This document shows positions 38,281 to 49,138 of a DNA stretch of 64,000 nucleotides, piece after piece (position 1 is the stretch's first letter; the number at the start of each line of letters is the position of its first letter). Both the position numbers and the translations under genes were made by a program. This DNA is from Melastoma dodecandrum (Eukaryota; Streptophyta; Magnoliopsida; Myrtales; Melastomataceae), in assembly GCA_029817715.1 (NCBI GenBank), contig JARUPY010000209.1:57326-121325 (forward strand). Reading direction: 5' to 3'. Under the pieces are notes generated by a model. The model was not told the DNA's origin, did no database searches, and worked only from the letters and a program-made list of their open reading frames with translations.

Positions 38281-38670
38281 ATGTCTCCATCCCACTACTT
38301 GCTCCTCCTCCTCCTCGGCGTCCTCGCTCTCGCCCTCCCTTCCCTCGCCAACTCCACTGAGCCCCCAAGGCACGAGCCATTCCCCCGCGGCCCACGCCAC
38401 GGCTTCCGCCACCCCCCGGCCTTCGCTCCCATTCCGCCACATAAGCCTTACCCTGAGCACAAGCCTTACCCAAAGGGAGGCGAGGCCCCGCAGCACCCTC
38501 CTCATGACCACCACGGTCACGGCCACGGCTATGCTCATCCCCCAGCACATGCAGAAGGCCCCCATGGCCCTCACCACCATGCTCACCCTCCCAGCCAGGA
38601 GCCCCACCCCCACCACCACTTCCCAGGCCACCACCTCCCCCCTCGCAAGGCGCCTTCCCCTGGCTACTAA
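38281..38670 (+). CDS. Secreted Pro/His-rich protein, paralogue A
   Basis: A 129-codon single-exon gene. The signal peptide (SHYLLLLLLGVLALALPSLA) is followed by a mature chain of Pro, His, Gly and aromatic residues: PPRHEPFPRGPRHGF, PPAFAPIPPHKPYPEHKPY, HDHHGHGHGYAHPPAHAEG, HHHFPGHHLPP and a KAPSPGY end. There are no cysteines and no transmembrane segment after the signal. It aligns from end to end with the gene at 40075 (shared MSPSHY start, EPFP block, PPAFAP block, HPPxxAEGP block, APSPxY end), so the two are tandem duplicates. An AATAAA lies about 60 bp after the stop. The composition is consistent with a wall or apoplastic metal-binding protein, but no named family is claimed. Confidence 0.87.
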   Translation: MSPSHYLLLLLLGVLALALPSLANSTEPPRHEPFPRGPRHGFRHPPAFAPIPPHKPYPEHKPYPKGGEAPQHPPHDHHGHGHGYAHPPAHAEGPHGPHHHAHPPSQEPHPHHHFPGHHLPPRKAPSPGY

Positions 38671-38689
38671 GGAAAGCGTCGTCGGATCG

Positions 38690-39960
38690 CTTCCAAGCTC
38701 ATGGAGTTTGTGATGATGGAATGGAGTTTCTAGAATAAAAGCCTTGTTGCTGCTGCTGTTACTACTACTACTATATCATTACATGTCCTCGCAGGAGTGC
38801 CTGCTATAGCCTATACACCGTTTTACAGTCCATTTCTCGTTGTACGTTGATATTATATTTCTTCACCTTTATAATATTATTATGACATCTTTATAATTTG
38901 CGGCCTCGTTCCCGTCTTCTTCCGCCAGCGTCCTCTTCTCTTAAAGAATTATCGTGGACGGGCGACTATTACCTACTTTAACTTACAGGTATAAATAATC
39001 AGAACGGTACAAGAAAAGCTCAAGATCAGTTTCATTATAAACACCCAGCTTCCAACTCGAGCTATTTCTTTATAAAACGAACTCGATACCGAAACTTCTT
39101 ATTCAAACAGTCCGGGAGCTCTAAAAAATATCCATTTCAAATTAATGTTTCGAAAATACAATCACTCAGGTTGGTACAGTGTTTGATCCTCTACGTCTCC
39201 AATCACCACCATGCATCACTGAATTCGCGTTGTACGAACACAACTAACTATTTCAACTTTATCCAACTCAAGTATACAGTCTCCAAATCGAGCCCAAGCT
39301 CGAGCCCACTGTTGTCCGGGCTCGGCTTGACTCATTTACGCCCATTTAACTAACTTCAGTGGGTCCATAATGGGCCGGGACCATTTACGGATCATCGACA
39401 GGAAAGAGGGCTCGAAAAAGGCCCCGTAAGAGAGTCTGGGGACTGGCCCAGGAAACTTCGGGGGCGGGAAAAAGAGGGAGAGGGAGAGAGAATTGGCAGT
39501 TCGGCTTGGCGGGTAAGAGAAATGATCCGCCCCGGTCTACACTGCACATACAGTAAATCTGGGACCAACATTTACGATCCAAACAAAAAAGACTTAATAA
39601 TAACCACAATTTGTAAACTTAGACCGAGAATCACGCGGCTATCTCCCCCCCCCCCACCCCAGTGGGGGCCATGCTGCGTTGACTCACAGTCCGACCGACT
39701 GACTTCCTTTTTCTCTTCTTTGCCTTGAATTGTACGTAGACCGCCCGCCTAACGATTTACGGAAATAAAATATTATTTTGCAAAAAATCGAAGGTAGTAA
39801 TAGTATTTCTAAAATTTACGTGCCTCTCCTGCTCTCTCTTTTTCTTAGACCGACAGGAAACATGCGCAATTGACGCCATTCACAAGTCATGAGAAATTTC
39901 GCCTAAATTTGAGCTGCCAAGGACAAGAACCTTGTATATACTACCATAAATAAAGGAAAG
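38690..39960. other. Intergenic region between the two Pro/His-rich paralogues
   Basis: No gene supported. A C-run lies at 39646-39655. A TTGACGCC motif, combining W-box and TGACG cores, occurs at about 39871, upstream of paralogue B. Confidence 0.5.
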
Positions 39961-39970
39961 GAAAAGGCAA

Positions 39971-39980
39971 CTATAAATAG
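39971..39980 (+). promoter_or_regulatory. TATA box of the Pro/His-rich gene at 40075
   Basis: CTATAAATAG about 95-104 bp before the start codon, identical in its core to the TATA box of paralogue A. Confidence 0.7.
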
Positions 39981-40074
39981 CTTTACATTGCCAGCAACAA
40001 ACATCTCACACTAAACACATCCCTTTTTCTCTAAAACAGGGGAAGTTCATCCCAAAGAGGCAGAGCTAATAGCC

Positions 40075-40494
40075 ATGTCTCCCTCCCACTACTTCCTCTT
40101 CCTCCTCGGCCTACTCTCCTTCGCCCTCCCATCCCTCGCCCGCTACGCGGATTCCCCCAAACGCGAGCCCTTCCCCCACGTGCCGCACCGCCGATTCCCA
40201 CCACCTCCCGCCTTTGCTCCAGCGCCGTACTCGATGCCTCCTCACAGTAAGGAAGGTGAGGCTCCCGAGGAGTCTGAGCACCATTATCACCATCACCACC
40301 ATCACCACCATCACCACCACCGCCACCGCCACCCTCACCGCCGTGGTCATGTCTTCCCCCCGGCTTATCCCCCGACGCACGCTGAAGGACCTTACTTCCC
40401 TCGCCACCATGCTCATCCTCCAGTCTATTATCCCGGGCCGACCCCAATCTTCCCGGGATATCCGCCTATAGAGGCACCTTCCCCGGCTTATTAG
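40075..40494 (+). CDS. Secreted Pro/His-rich protein with a long His run, paralogue B
   Basis: A 139-codon single-exon gene. The signal peptide (SHYFLFLLGLLSFALPSLA) is followed by a Pro/Tyr-rich chain with one uninterrupted run of 11 His (about residues 72-82), flanked by HHY and by RHRHPHRRGH. It ends in GYPPIEAPSPAY. The His run is coded by alternating CAC and CAT, so it is not a pure trinucleotide repeat. End-to-end similarity to the gene 1.8 kb upstream shows tandem duplication; the His run is the main difference. A His run in a secreted plant protein suggests transition-metal binding or pH-dependent behaviour, both inferred. Confidence 0.87.
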   Translation: MSPSHYFLFLLGLLSFALPSLARYADSPKREPFPHVPHRRFPPPPAFAPAPYSMPPHSKEGEAPEESEHHYHHHHHHHHHHHRHRHPHRRGHVFPPAYPPTHAEGPYFPRHHAHPPVYYPGPTPIFPGYPPIEAPSPAY

Positions 40495-40559
40495 ATGGGC
40501 AGAGCACGCCCCCGTTGCTTCTCTGCAGCTCATGGGCATACGAAAGCGAATAATATTAA

Positions 40560-41440
40560 AATAATAGCCTAATCAAGTGCTGTTTATGTAGTTCTTGGCC
40601 TCTAGTCTAAGCACGCTTGTTCTAGGATTTTCTTCTCTGTCGCGAGTTTGTGTCCCCCCACGAGGGGTTACTACATCTTTGAATATCATTTCACTTTCTA
40701 AGTGGAGTTACTCTGTTTCAATATAAATCAAACAGAACTCTGTGTTGCCTGTGGTATGGATTATTTGCAGTACCGTGATTATCCAAGCCGATGAGGGAGC
40801 TGTTTCCTTTAAGCATTGGCGTCAACTTGGATTTATGGTAACAAAAAGTTGATATTCGGTTCCAACCTGTTCCTACTTCTATGTAGTATATAACATTTGT
40901 TACCAAACTAGTATATAAGTCTAGCGGGTGACTTCCTCTAGTTTTAGAGTGAAAATCGATCGGGTTTGTATAATGGACTTGGTATTTAAACTGATCTGAT
41001 ATTGTATCAGATCTCGATTAAGTTCAATAACGACGATTGGGAATCCGTGCCGGCTCTTGTACGAGAAATGTTGAAGCTTAGAGCTCCTTCATGACAGTGG
41101 TGTTGTAGATAGCCATCTAGGACCGATCTCCATAGCCAGGGCTTCCCGGGCCAAGCGCCAAGAACAATGGCGTCAGGCAACAGATGTTGCTGCACATCTT
41201 CCTCACGTCAAAATGGCTGAACACGGGCAATCTAGCGGAGTGCTTCGCGTTGGTTTAATCCTTGTAGGGTTTTTGGATTTCATCCAAAGGGGCGACAGAT
41301 TCCTGTAACAAGACAGCCTTTTTCAGAAAAAAGCTCAGAAGGCCCAATTTACTTTTTTTTCGCTATTCATTTAATTATACACGGATTTTATGTCGACGAT
41401 GAGCCCAATTATCAACAACAAAAGGTCAACAGCCTCTCCA
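40560..41440. other. Intergenic region between the Pro/His-rich cluster and the first ERF gene
   Basis: No gene supported. Confidence 0.5.
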
Positions 41441-41453
41441 GATAATCATTCCC

Positions 41454-42023
41454 TTAATCCTCCAACACCACAACTTTGTCGGGCCTGTGATTACTGCCCT
41501 TGTTCTTGTTAATCTTCTTGCTGATCAACTTCCTCCTGGTGATCCTGTGACTCTTCTTCAGAGCAACCACCGGGGAATTACACCCTTCTTCCATCTCCGC
41601 CCTATACATCTTTATCTCCCGCAACGACTCCCTTACCCTATCCATAGGGAAGTTCAGGACGGCCGACTTCCCCCTCGTCGACAGGGCCGCCTGATCGTAG
41701 GCAAGGGCAGCCTCCTCCTCGCTGTCGAACGTCCCCAGCCAGACCCTCGCACCATGCCTGGTCGAGTCTCGGATCTCAGCCGCGAACTTCCCCCACGGCC
41801 TCCTCCTAACGCCTCGGTACGTCTTATCCTTCACGGGGGATCCCCTCAAGGAGACTTCCTCATCCTTGTCCTTTGGTGCCGCAGGGGAGAGCGACCCAGA
41901 GCTTTCCCAGGATGCCTCGGCAAGGAGGCTGAGAAGGGGCATCTCCTCGGAGTCGTTCTCGTCGAAGGGGAGGTGGTGGTCGGCGAGATTGAATTCGAGG
42001 GCATTCCAGGGCCGATGCTTCAT
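41454..42023 (-). CDS. AP2/ERF transcription factor, group IX (ERF1-like)
   Basis: A 189-codon intronless transcription factor. One AP2/ERF domain (about residues 69-127) reads [19 protein letters not shown], then [20 protein letters not shown] and [10 protein letters not shown]. The Ala and Asp at the positions that separate ERF from DREB are present (AAEIRDS). The flanking [12 protein letters not shown] and the acidic N-terminus fit group IXc factors of the ERF1/ERF15 type, which bind GCC boxes and activate ethylene- and jasmonate-responsive defence genes. The C-terminus is basic ([18 protein letters not shown]) and ends VVVLED. A TATTTATACA (TATA, minus strand) lies about 75-85 bp upstream. 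The second group IX ERF sits 4.3 kb away on the same strand. The frame on the opposite strand is a shadow. Confidence 0.95.
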   Translation of the reverse strand: MKHRPWNALEFNLADHHLPFDENDSEEMPLLSLLAEASWESSGSLSPAAPKDKDEEVSLRGSPVKDKTYRGVRRRPWGKFAAEIRDSTRHGARVWLGTFDSEEEAALAYDQAALSTRGKSAVLNFPMDRVRESLREIKMYRAEMEEGCNSPVVALKKSHRITRRKLISKKINKNKGSNHRPDKVVVLED

Positions 42024-42096
42024 TTGGCGAGTTTTGTTGGCAGAGATCGAGTTATGTGGAGGAAGACTTGCTATGAGGTTGTCAAGTGGACTCCAC

Positions 42097-42106
42097 TATT
42101 TATACA
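42097..42106 (-). promoter_or_regulatory. TATA box of the ERF1-like gene
   Basis: The minus strand reads TGTATAAATA about 75-85 bp before the start; the same ten bases precede the second ERF gene. Confidence 0.65.
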
Positions 42107-42209
42107 AGATCATGGGACACTGGAGGAGAACGAATTCCTAAATCTACACGCACTTGGTTGTAAACATCGCAACGATTTCTGCACGAGGTTGAATTGTCAG
42201 AAGTGACAC

Positions 42210-45200
42210 CATCGCACGCCGTCAGGTCTCTCTACCCCCAACTTGTCTTTAACCTTGATCGGGACACCAATGGGGTTGATCTCCCCAATGTTAACGGCGA
42301 CCACCAGATCGTTTTCTAACAGTTCATCACCACAAGAAATGAAACGTAGCTATAACTCGGGAGAGCATGCGGGGGGACGGCTCCCTGGCAACATTCTAGG
42401 CATGTGCCACTAACCCAAGAGTTTTAAATTTTGAACGAACTCACGGGGGGAGGAGTAATCGCGCCACCGATGTCTCCAACGTATCAAGTAACAAACTAAG
42501 GTGATACTCAAGATTTAGTAAGAGATAAAAAGTTAATTTGGTAAAAGATGAAGTGGGATGGGAATGAACGGAGCCCACAAACTGATCTCAGATCAGCGTG
42601 ACCCTCTGGTGTGAAAACCAAGTTTGGGGGGGGAAGTCCCATGATTCAAATTCAATGCAAAAGTCCGAATTTTCGTCGTATCATTTGGTCCCAAGGACTA
42701 AACCGAACCGGGACCACTAACGTTAGGAAACAATATGAACGTCACTGTTTGTTAGCGAGTGTGTCAATGTGGAGAAAGAAGAAGGAAGGGAGCTTTGATT
42801 GGATAAAGAAGAAAGGGACTGTCGCCTCAACCCAACCCTCGGGGAAGAAAATGTGCCCTGAACCTGGACGCCCCCTCCTATTTTTCTAACACGATCAAAC
42901 CCGGGCGAGAACGAAAGCTCCCTTAAGACCCTGTAGTCCGAGTCAAACAATTCGGCATCCCCGCGGTAGCATCCAATTCAGGCGAAGAGCCAAGAACATG
43001 AGATCTTAACTCACACTTCCCCCCCATGGCCATCCCCCCCCTTCCATTAAACCTGGGATCAATTATTATTGTTATTGTTACATAGCAAGAGGGAAATATT
43101 TGGTTTCAACAACGGACAGATGAAGGGGTGAGATTAGATTGAGTTAGGGAAGGTCTTAGCCAGCCGCCTAATTCTATTCTAAAACCCCAACCGGGGAGTC
43201 CACGAATTTACGCACGTGTTGCTCGATCTCTGGTCGTGATTATGCCCATCTAATCCATTCCATTCAATCACATCAACCATCGGCCCCCAGATACATGTAC
43301 GAGAACGTTTATAGGTTGTGTCAGTTGTTACTTTTGTCCCTCCATGATTTTTTTGAGAGAAGTTAGGATCACGATTAAGCCTCTGGTATTCCTTCATTTG
43401 GATCCTTTCACATAACATGCCATGGAAAAAGAAAACAAATTCAGCTATCATTCTTTCGACTACAATTTTCTATAATCGTGGGAACTAGTCGTGTATAAAA
43501 GTCACCTGATGAAAATATTAAAAAATTATTTTTTAAAAAGTTTATTTTTGAACTAATTATTTTAACATTTCAGAAAAAATTAGCTTTAAGAATAGAATAG
43601 AATATGTTCAAGCTTCCCCAATTTTCATAAAAGAGCGATTCTGAAACTTTTGATACAGCTTATTTATATATCCTAAAGTGAATTGATTTTATTTTTGAAA
43701 AAATTTATTTAGGAATCATGGTACTGGTGCAACTTCGTGTACGCATAGAAAATATTTGGCCACGAACATGACTGTCCGATTTTGAGTCGTGGATTGTGGA
43801 CGTCGGTCAATTAAAATAAAAAGTAAAAAAGATAAGGATTTCATTGAGTTGAGAAGGACTATTTACATTAAAACAACAACAGAGCACATAGTAAAATGAT
43901 TGCTTAAAACATAAGTTTGAAAGAAAAGGACAAATGTGCCTTTGTTTTCAGAATTTCGATCAGTTTATGATTCTACCTGGTTACATCCGATCTTACCAAT
44001 TCAAGCTCTAAATTCTGATATCGATCCTAACAACTGTTAATGTCTTGTGCAGAGAATGCAGTTGGGATTTTATACTAATTTTCGAGAAGGCATTTGGACA
44101 GTTGGTGAGGCAATTCCACATTTTCCATGACATCAAGTTGTCGGCAATTAGTGGAGCTTCAACCACACATTTCCATTCCATATGCCGAGGCACCCTTTTT
44201 CCGCCCGTAGAATAGAAATTCAACCGGAATAGGACTCGACCACCCGTAGAACAGAGCTCGACAATAACATACAAACTTTCAACCGAATGAAAGTGGGGTG
44301 GCCACCATTAAAGTTCATCAAGTGAAAATATTATCTAAAGCAGAGAAGTAATAGGATTGAATAAAACAGATGGACAACTAGAAATAATGTAATTTCTAAA
44401 CTTGATAATTTATTATACACAAGCACACCCAGAACGGGGCCTTAAGACCGGGGAAGGTGCTATGCATAGGAAATGCCCATTCTATACAACCCAGAAGGCC
44501 TGCGGTAGGGGGACTAACCATTCCAACAGACAACAAAGGGATTGCCTAATGTTTTTCTACATCATCTCTCGTTATTATTACTACAAAGGGGAGATCCTTT
44601 CTGATCTCCACAATCTTTGTAATGACAGTTTATGGGGCATGCCAAGGGATATTCAATATCAGTTGGCCGACCGGAGTGGAGGGAATTGGGTTGGAGGTGT
44701 GGCCTACGTTACGTGTCCCTTGGACAAGAACTTGATTTCCACGTGTCAATGGTTGATCTTTCACTATCTGAAAGTCACGCTCATTGAACATCCATACAAA
44801 CTAAACAAACAACAAAAACAAAACTTTGATGTCCACAGGAGCTCCCCCCCCCCCCTCACCAAATTAGTTTAAAATGCTTTTGTCTTATTTTGGTCCTTTG
44901 GGCCTATGCTCACAGGAACCATGCTAGTCGGAAGGGCTTGTTGGTTGTCTGTCTTTCCCATCATCTCTCTTGTTCTAATTTCTTAGTTACTTTGTATTCC
45001 TTCAAGTTTTACGGGTAATCCAAGTCCAGGTCAATGGAAGTGAGCATTTCTTCCTCTTTGTTTTGCAGACCACATTTTATTTTTGTTCAAGATCGCCGCG
45101 TTTTTTTTTATATAAGTTTTTTGCAACCACGGCAGGCGCCTAAGCGTTGTTTCCTGGAAACTGCTCGATGTCTAAACGTAATACCCGCAGTTCCGCATTG

Positions 45201-46290
45201 TTGGACAATGTGTGTCCTAGGAATGGAGATTCCGGAGCCAACTCGGCAGCGAACCTCTCTAATCTCGGCGATGTGGTATTTCAATATGAGAACATGCCCT
45301 TATGGTTTCGCCGAAGTCGATTATGCATCTAGAGTGACTTGCAAGATTCAGGAAATGCTCCCAGACAATTACGTCCATCCACCCCTGCCCGAGGTTCGAC
45401 CTTCACTTATGGTCGATACAACCTCATGTATTCCATAAGGTATGTGGATCTAAAAGGAGGAAAATGAGGAACAATACCAACTTCAGACTTACGTCTCCCC
45501 AAATCATCGACATGAGAACTTCTTTATACGAAGTCAATGTTCGACGAAGGACCAAGAAGTAGAGCCCCAATCGATGGACTTACACATAGGAGACCCACCT
45601 TCGATGAGGGTCCCTCTTGGGAAAGGCCCTTATTTGATGGGGATTCCCCAAATACGCGGCCACTTTGTTTGAGGCACATAATTACAGGGAATGCATTGCT
45701 CAGATAGTCGAGCAAATGGTACGTGGGGCAGTACGAAGGGAATAGGTAAACTTCTATAGGATCCCTTACTCTCCCTGGAAGTTGAGCATCATCAGCTTGC
45801 CGAAGCATCAGATAATGACTCCTGAAAGCTCCGATTGTTTCCTAATTTACGTAGGAGAGATCGACTTCTTCGTGATACATCCAACTTTCTCCTAACTCAA
45901 TTCCAGGGGTAACAGAAGATGCAAACAGCATTGGTGTAAGTTTCTATTATACTCGATTCCACTATCACCTTGGTCGAAGTCATTAGAATGAGTAAGCAAC
46001 ATTGAGGAGTTTTCATACAGAAGAAACCCAGTACATACGCATACCATACATGAAGGAAACACACAGAATAAAATTAAAAAAAAAATAAAGAAGAGCACAG
46101 GAAATTAGGTGGTGACATGGCATGATGCCCCCTCCACTAACCTTTCCCAATCATGTCCTTTATCTGTTGTAGGGAAAGAGGAAAGGGAGGGATCGCTCTG
46201 CATCTTCCAATTTCAATCGTGCAAGGAATGCAAACTCGATTTACTTTATTATGATGTCATTTTCTCTTTCTCTCTTTTTTTTTTTTGGTT
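42210..46290. other. Four-kilobase intergenic region between the two ERF genes
   Basis: No coding gene could be supported. Frames at 44402-44872 (TTG start) and 45034-45438 have no recognisable motif. AT-rich stretches around 43480-43720 and short G or C runs occur. Two ACGTGTC (ABRE/G-box type) sites lie at 44711 and 44739. No transposon proteins were found in six frames by eye, but a decayed element cannot be excluded. Confidence 0.45.
44711..44747 (+). promoter_or_regulatory. Pair of ACGTGTC (G-box/ABRE-like) sites
   Basis: ACGTGTC at 44711-44717 and CCACGTGTC at 44739-44747, 28 bp apart in the same orientation, with TTGATC and TGATCTT nearby. Such pairs are bZIP (ABF) targets. No gene with a start close downstream was found, so relevance is uncertain. 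Confidence 0.3.
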
Positions 46291-46304
46291 TTGGTTATCT
46301 CCTC

Positions 46305-46673
46305 CTACTGCCTGCCCTTGTTCTCCCCGTAGTCAAGGAGCTCCTCGAGCAGCTTGTCGTCGTAGTACTCAAACTCGAACACCTGCCTCTCCTCTGCCCC
46401 CCTCTTTGCTTGCCCTCTCGACGACGAGGCCCCTGCCCCTCCCCTGGTCCCCGGGTACTCCTCAGGGAAGTTGAGGACGGCGGTGTGTCCCCTCATGGCG
46501 TATGCTGCACGGTCGTAAGCCCGGGCTGCCTCCTCTGCGGTGTTGAAGGTCCCGAGCCAGACCCTGGCACCGTGCCTGGCGGAGTCGCGGATCTCTGCAG
46601 CGAACTTCCCCCAGGGCCGCCTCCTGACCCCCCTGTACTTGGTTTCCTTGCCGTCGGATCCGGAGTCGTCCAT
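46305..46673 (-). CDS. Small AP2/ERF transcription factor with C-terminal EDLL-type motif (ERF95/96/98-like)
   Basis: A 122-codon intronless factor. The AP2/ERF domain begins almost at the N-terminus ([50 protein letters not shown]). The short C-terminus holds a Glu/Asp/Leu-rich helix, [19 protein letters not shown], which matches the EDLL activation motif of ERF95, ERF96 and ERF98. These are small group IX activators in ethylene, salt and ascorbate responses. A TATTTATACA element lies about 108-117 bp upstream, identical to that of the other ERF gene. A tandem ERF1 plus ERF95/98 arrangement is also known on Arabidopsis chromosome 3, which supports the subgroup. Confidence 0.95.
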   Translation of the reverse strand: MDDSGSDGKETKYRGVRRRPWGKFAAEIRDSARHGARVWLGTFNTAEEAARAYDRAAYAMRGHTAVLNFPEEYPGTRGGAGASSSRGQAKRGAEERQVFEFEYYDDKLLEELLDYGENKGRQ

Positions 46674-46780
46674 TGTTTTTTTTTTGGGTCTCTTTGGGGA
46701 TTAGCAGCGGGGGTGGTGGTTCGAAAGAGGAGTCCGTGCATGGGATGGGACGATCCCAAGGTGTGGCGCCAAAGGGCTAC

Positions 46781-46790
46781 TATTTATACA
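46781..46790 (-). promoter_or_regulatory. TATA box of the small ERF gene
   Basis: The minus strand reads TGTATAAATA about 110 bp before the start codon. Confidence 0.65.
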
Positions 46791-46869
46791 CGCTGTTGGG
46801 GCCGGAAATGGATTCGTCAATTTAATATTGTTCATGAATGTTGCTTTTTTTTTTTAACATCTCGATCTC

Positions 46870-49130
46870 GATGATGTAATAAACATAAGGAAAAAAAAAC
46901 ATTTTCTTTTTTTTCCCTTTTTTCCAATTTCCGGATGAACTTATTAAGAAACAATGTATGTTTTCATTAAATAATAATAATAATGATAAAGTAAAAGGGA
47001 AAGCAGGTGGTGGCGGAGAGAGGGGGGGGGGGGGGAGGGAGGGAGTTTGTGTGTGGAAAGTTCTGAACAATAATTCAATGAACATGGGCGGGGTCAAGGC
47101 GATGGCTATGGAAACCATGGAAAGCCCCCACCCCATCCCACAACCTGACTTAAACACCCTTTGATATTGGACCATCGGGGTGGTCAATGTTCCACGTGAC
47201 CCCAGTTGTCCATGGTATATCTATTTTATTAGACCTTGACCACATTCAATTCAGCGTTGAACGAAAGGTTAACGTTCCATCGACTCACTTCCCACTCCCC
47301 CGGCTACCCGGTTTCCAAAAAAATGTTACGTATAATTAGTCCTTCCATCCCGTCCCGTGACATTTATATCCTCGTACCCGTAAACTATTCGAGTTTAAAA
47401 GTCGATGCAATCCCATAAGGGTCATCAAAGCACCTGCCATTCTATTTGCACTTGGTCACATTATTGTCCTACGCATCCCATTGGACATGACGCCAAATAT
47501 GGGAGATGGTCGTAAAAATGTTTGAGATGGTCAGCCGCCGCCGTTGGTATTATAACACTCCCCCCCCCCAAAATAGGGTACGACTCAATTGGTGGCCACA
47601 CAAACCCAAACACATAGGCCCACAACACAAGTACAAAACTCCTTCCCTTGGCATTCAAGTGAGTTTGACCTTTTAATTAATTATTGATGTGGGAGGGAGG
47701 GGGGAGGTTTTGACTTTTCCATCATCTTGTTATGGGGTTCGTATTTGGGCCTAGTTTGAGATCCCGGTTTCTCCTCCGGCCCAAGAGATCGGTCCCAGAG
47801 CCCCGGGAAGAATGAGTTTTTTTTTCAAAGTTTGATCTTCTGTCTACGGGCAGGTCTCTCTCTCTCTCTCTCTCAACACAGACAACCACTGGTTACTGCA
47901 ATTCCAAGTCTTCCTTCGGTCCACATTTTTTTTCGTCTCGTTTTTTTTTTAGATTGGTTCATAGTTCGTGTTTATGGGGTTCTTCCATGGAGGGGCTTGT
48001 TAGTAATCAATGATGTGTCGCCATAGTTGTCCTCTTCTTCGTCATCACCAGGAGGTTTCACTCCTCTGACCCAGTCTTACCGCTTCCTTCGCATCTCCTA
48101 CCCCGAGTTTCCCAAACATTGTTGTTGTATTGATCGGTACTCTTGCTAGCACATTCTCGCTCGTCATCAAATGCTGCCTGAACTGTGTTTACACCAGATA
48201 ATTTTATTATGATGAACTGAGGGCCATCAAATGCAGCATATCAACGTCATTGGGCAGTTCTCAGTATACCGATGGAACCATCGGGATGATACCCTGTTGG
48301 CAAACACTCCATCTACGTTTACTAGGTGAAAAAACACACAATAAGGGAGGGGTACGGGCCATGAGGTCTCATACGATCTCGTTTTCAGGCCATGACTCTC
48401 ATAAAAAAAATAAACACTCCCCCTAGGATTCGAGCATGAGGCCTGGATAAGCGGGCGTTGCATTCTATCCCAGTTTGCAGTTTCATGGGCAGGAGAATCA
48501 GAGCAGGGGAAAATGGCACGGGGGCTGAGTTGGCAGGAGGAGATTCTGCAAGTGTGCAGTCTGCCTCAGCAAGTTCCAGGGGGAGGGGAAACGTTGGTTT
48601 TGTCATCATCTGATGATAAAGGAATCGATGAGTTTTCTGGGATCATCACTTGCTCCATATATGATAAACCAGAAGTCGATGTTGATCCCGAATGTCCAAG
48701 CGGCCTGCATCTGCTCGACGATCACGGTGAATACGGCCGGCTGGACGATGCAACTGGCAACAGTGAGAAGGGAGCCATCGAGCCAACTTTCGTGGATCGG
48801 ACCGTGTTGCCCATCTTATTCATAGAGCGCCACAGGTTCCTCCGGGACCCTTATATCATTTAAATATAGTTAACGTTTCTTCACTCGCTGGGCTGGGAGG
48901 AGATCCGAGTTTGAAGGAAATGAGAGCCCAAAACCAATCACACACGAACACTGAACTGACACAAGTCAACTAAATTGTAATTTAGGATTTTGTAATATGG
49001 ACAGACAGACAGGACACGAGTGGGGACATGAAATCATTACAATCACCCCGCCTCGCCCTTGTCCCTCCTCCAACGGTCCTCTTCCTTCTTCTTCTTCTTC
49101 TTTTTCAAATTCATGAGCGTTTGGGATTAT
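46870..49130. other. Intergenic region after the ERF pair
   Basis: No gene supported. It holds an AAT repeat near 46971-46986, a G-rich run at 47022-47043 and a (CT)n microsatellite at 47853-47873. A 70-codon stop-free stretch on the minus strand (about 48600-48820) has no start codon or homologue. The 48513-48863 plus-strand frame is unrecognised. Confidence 0.45.
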
Positions 49131-49138
49131 CGGAGGAG

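Noticed and set aside
41487..42206. 239-codon plus-strand frame overlapping the ERF1-like gene
   Set aside because: Antisense shadow of a GC-rich AP2 gene whose domain is unmistakable on the other strand.
44402..44872. 156-codon plus-strand frame between the ERF genes
   Set aside because: Starts at TTG, has no motif and crosses a poly-C stretch; chance frame in AT-rich DNA.
45034..45900. Possible retroelement remnant
   Set aside because: I looked for gag, integrase and reverse-transcriptase motifs in the frames here and found none that held up.
46251..46874. 207-codon plus-strand frame over the small ERF gene
   Set aside because: Antisense shadow of the AP2/EDLL protein.
48600..48820. About 70 stop-free codons on the minus strand with a hydrophobic look
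   Set aside because: No start codon, splice context or family match was found. It could be a relic exon, but there is not enough to call it.
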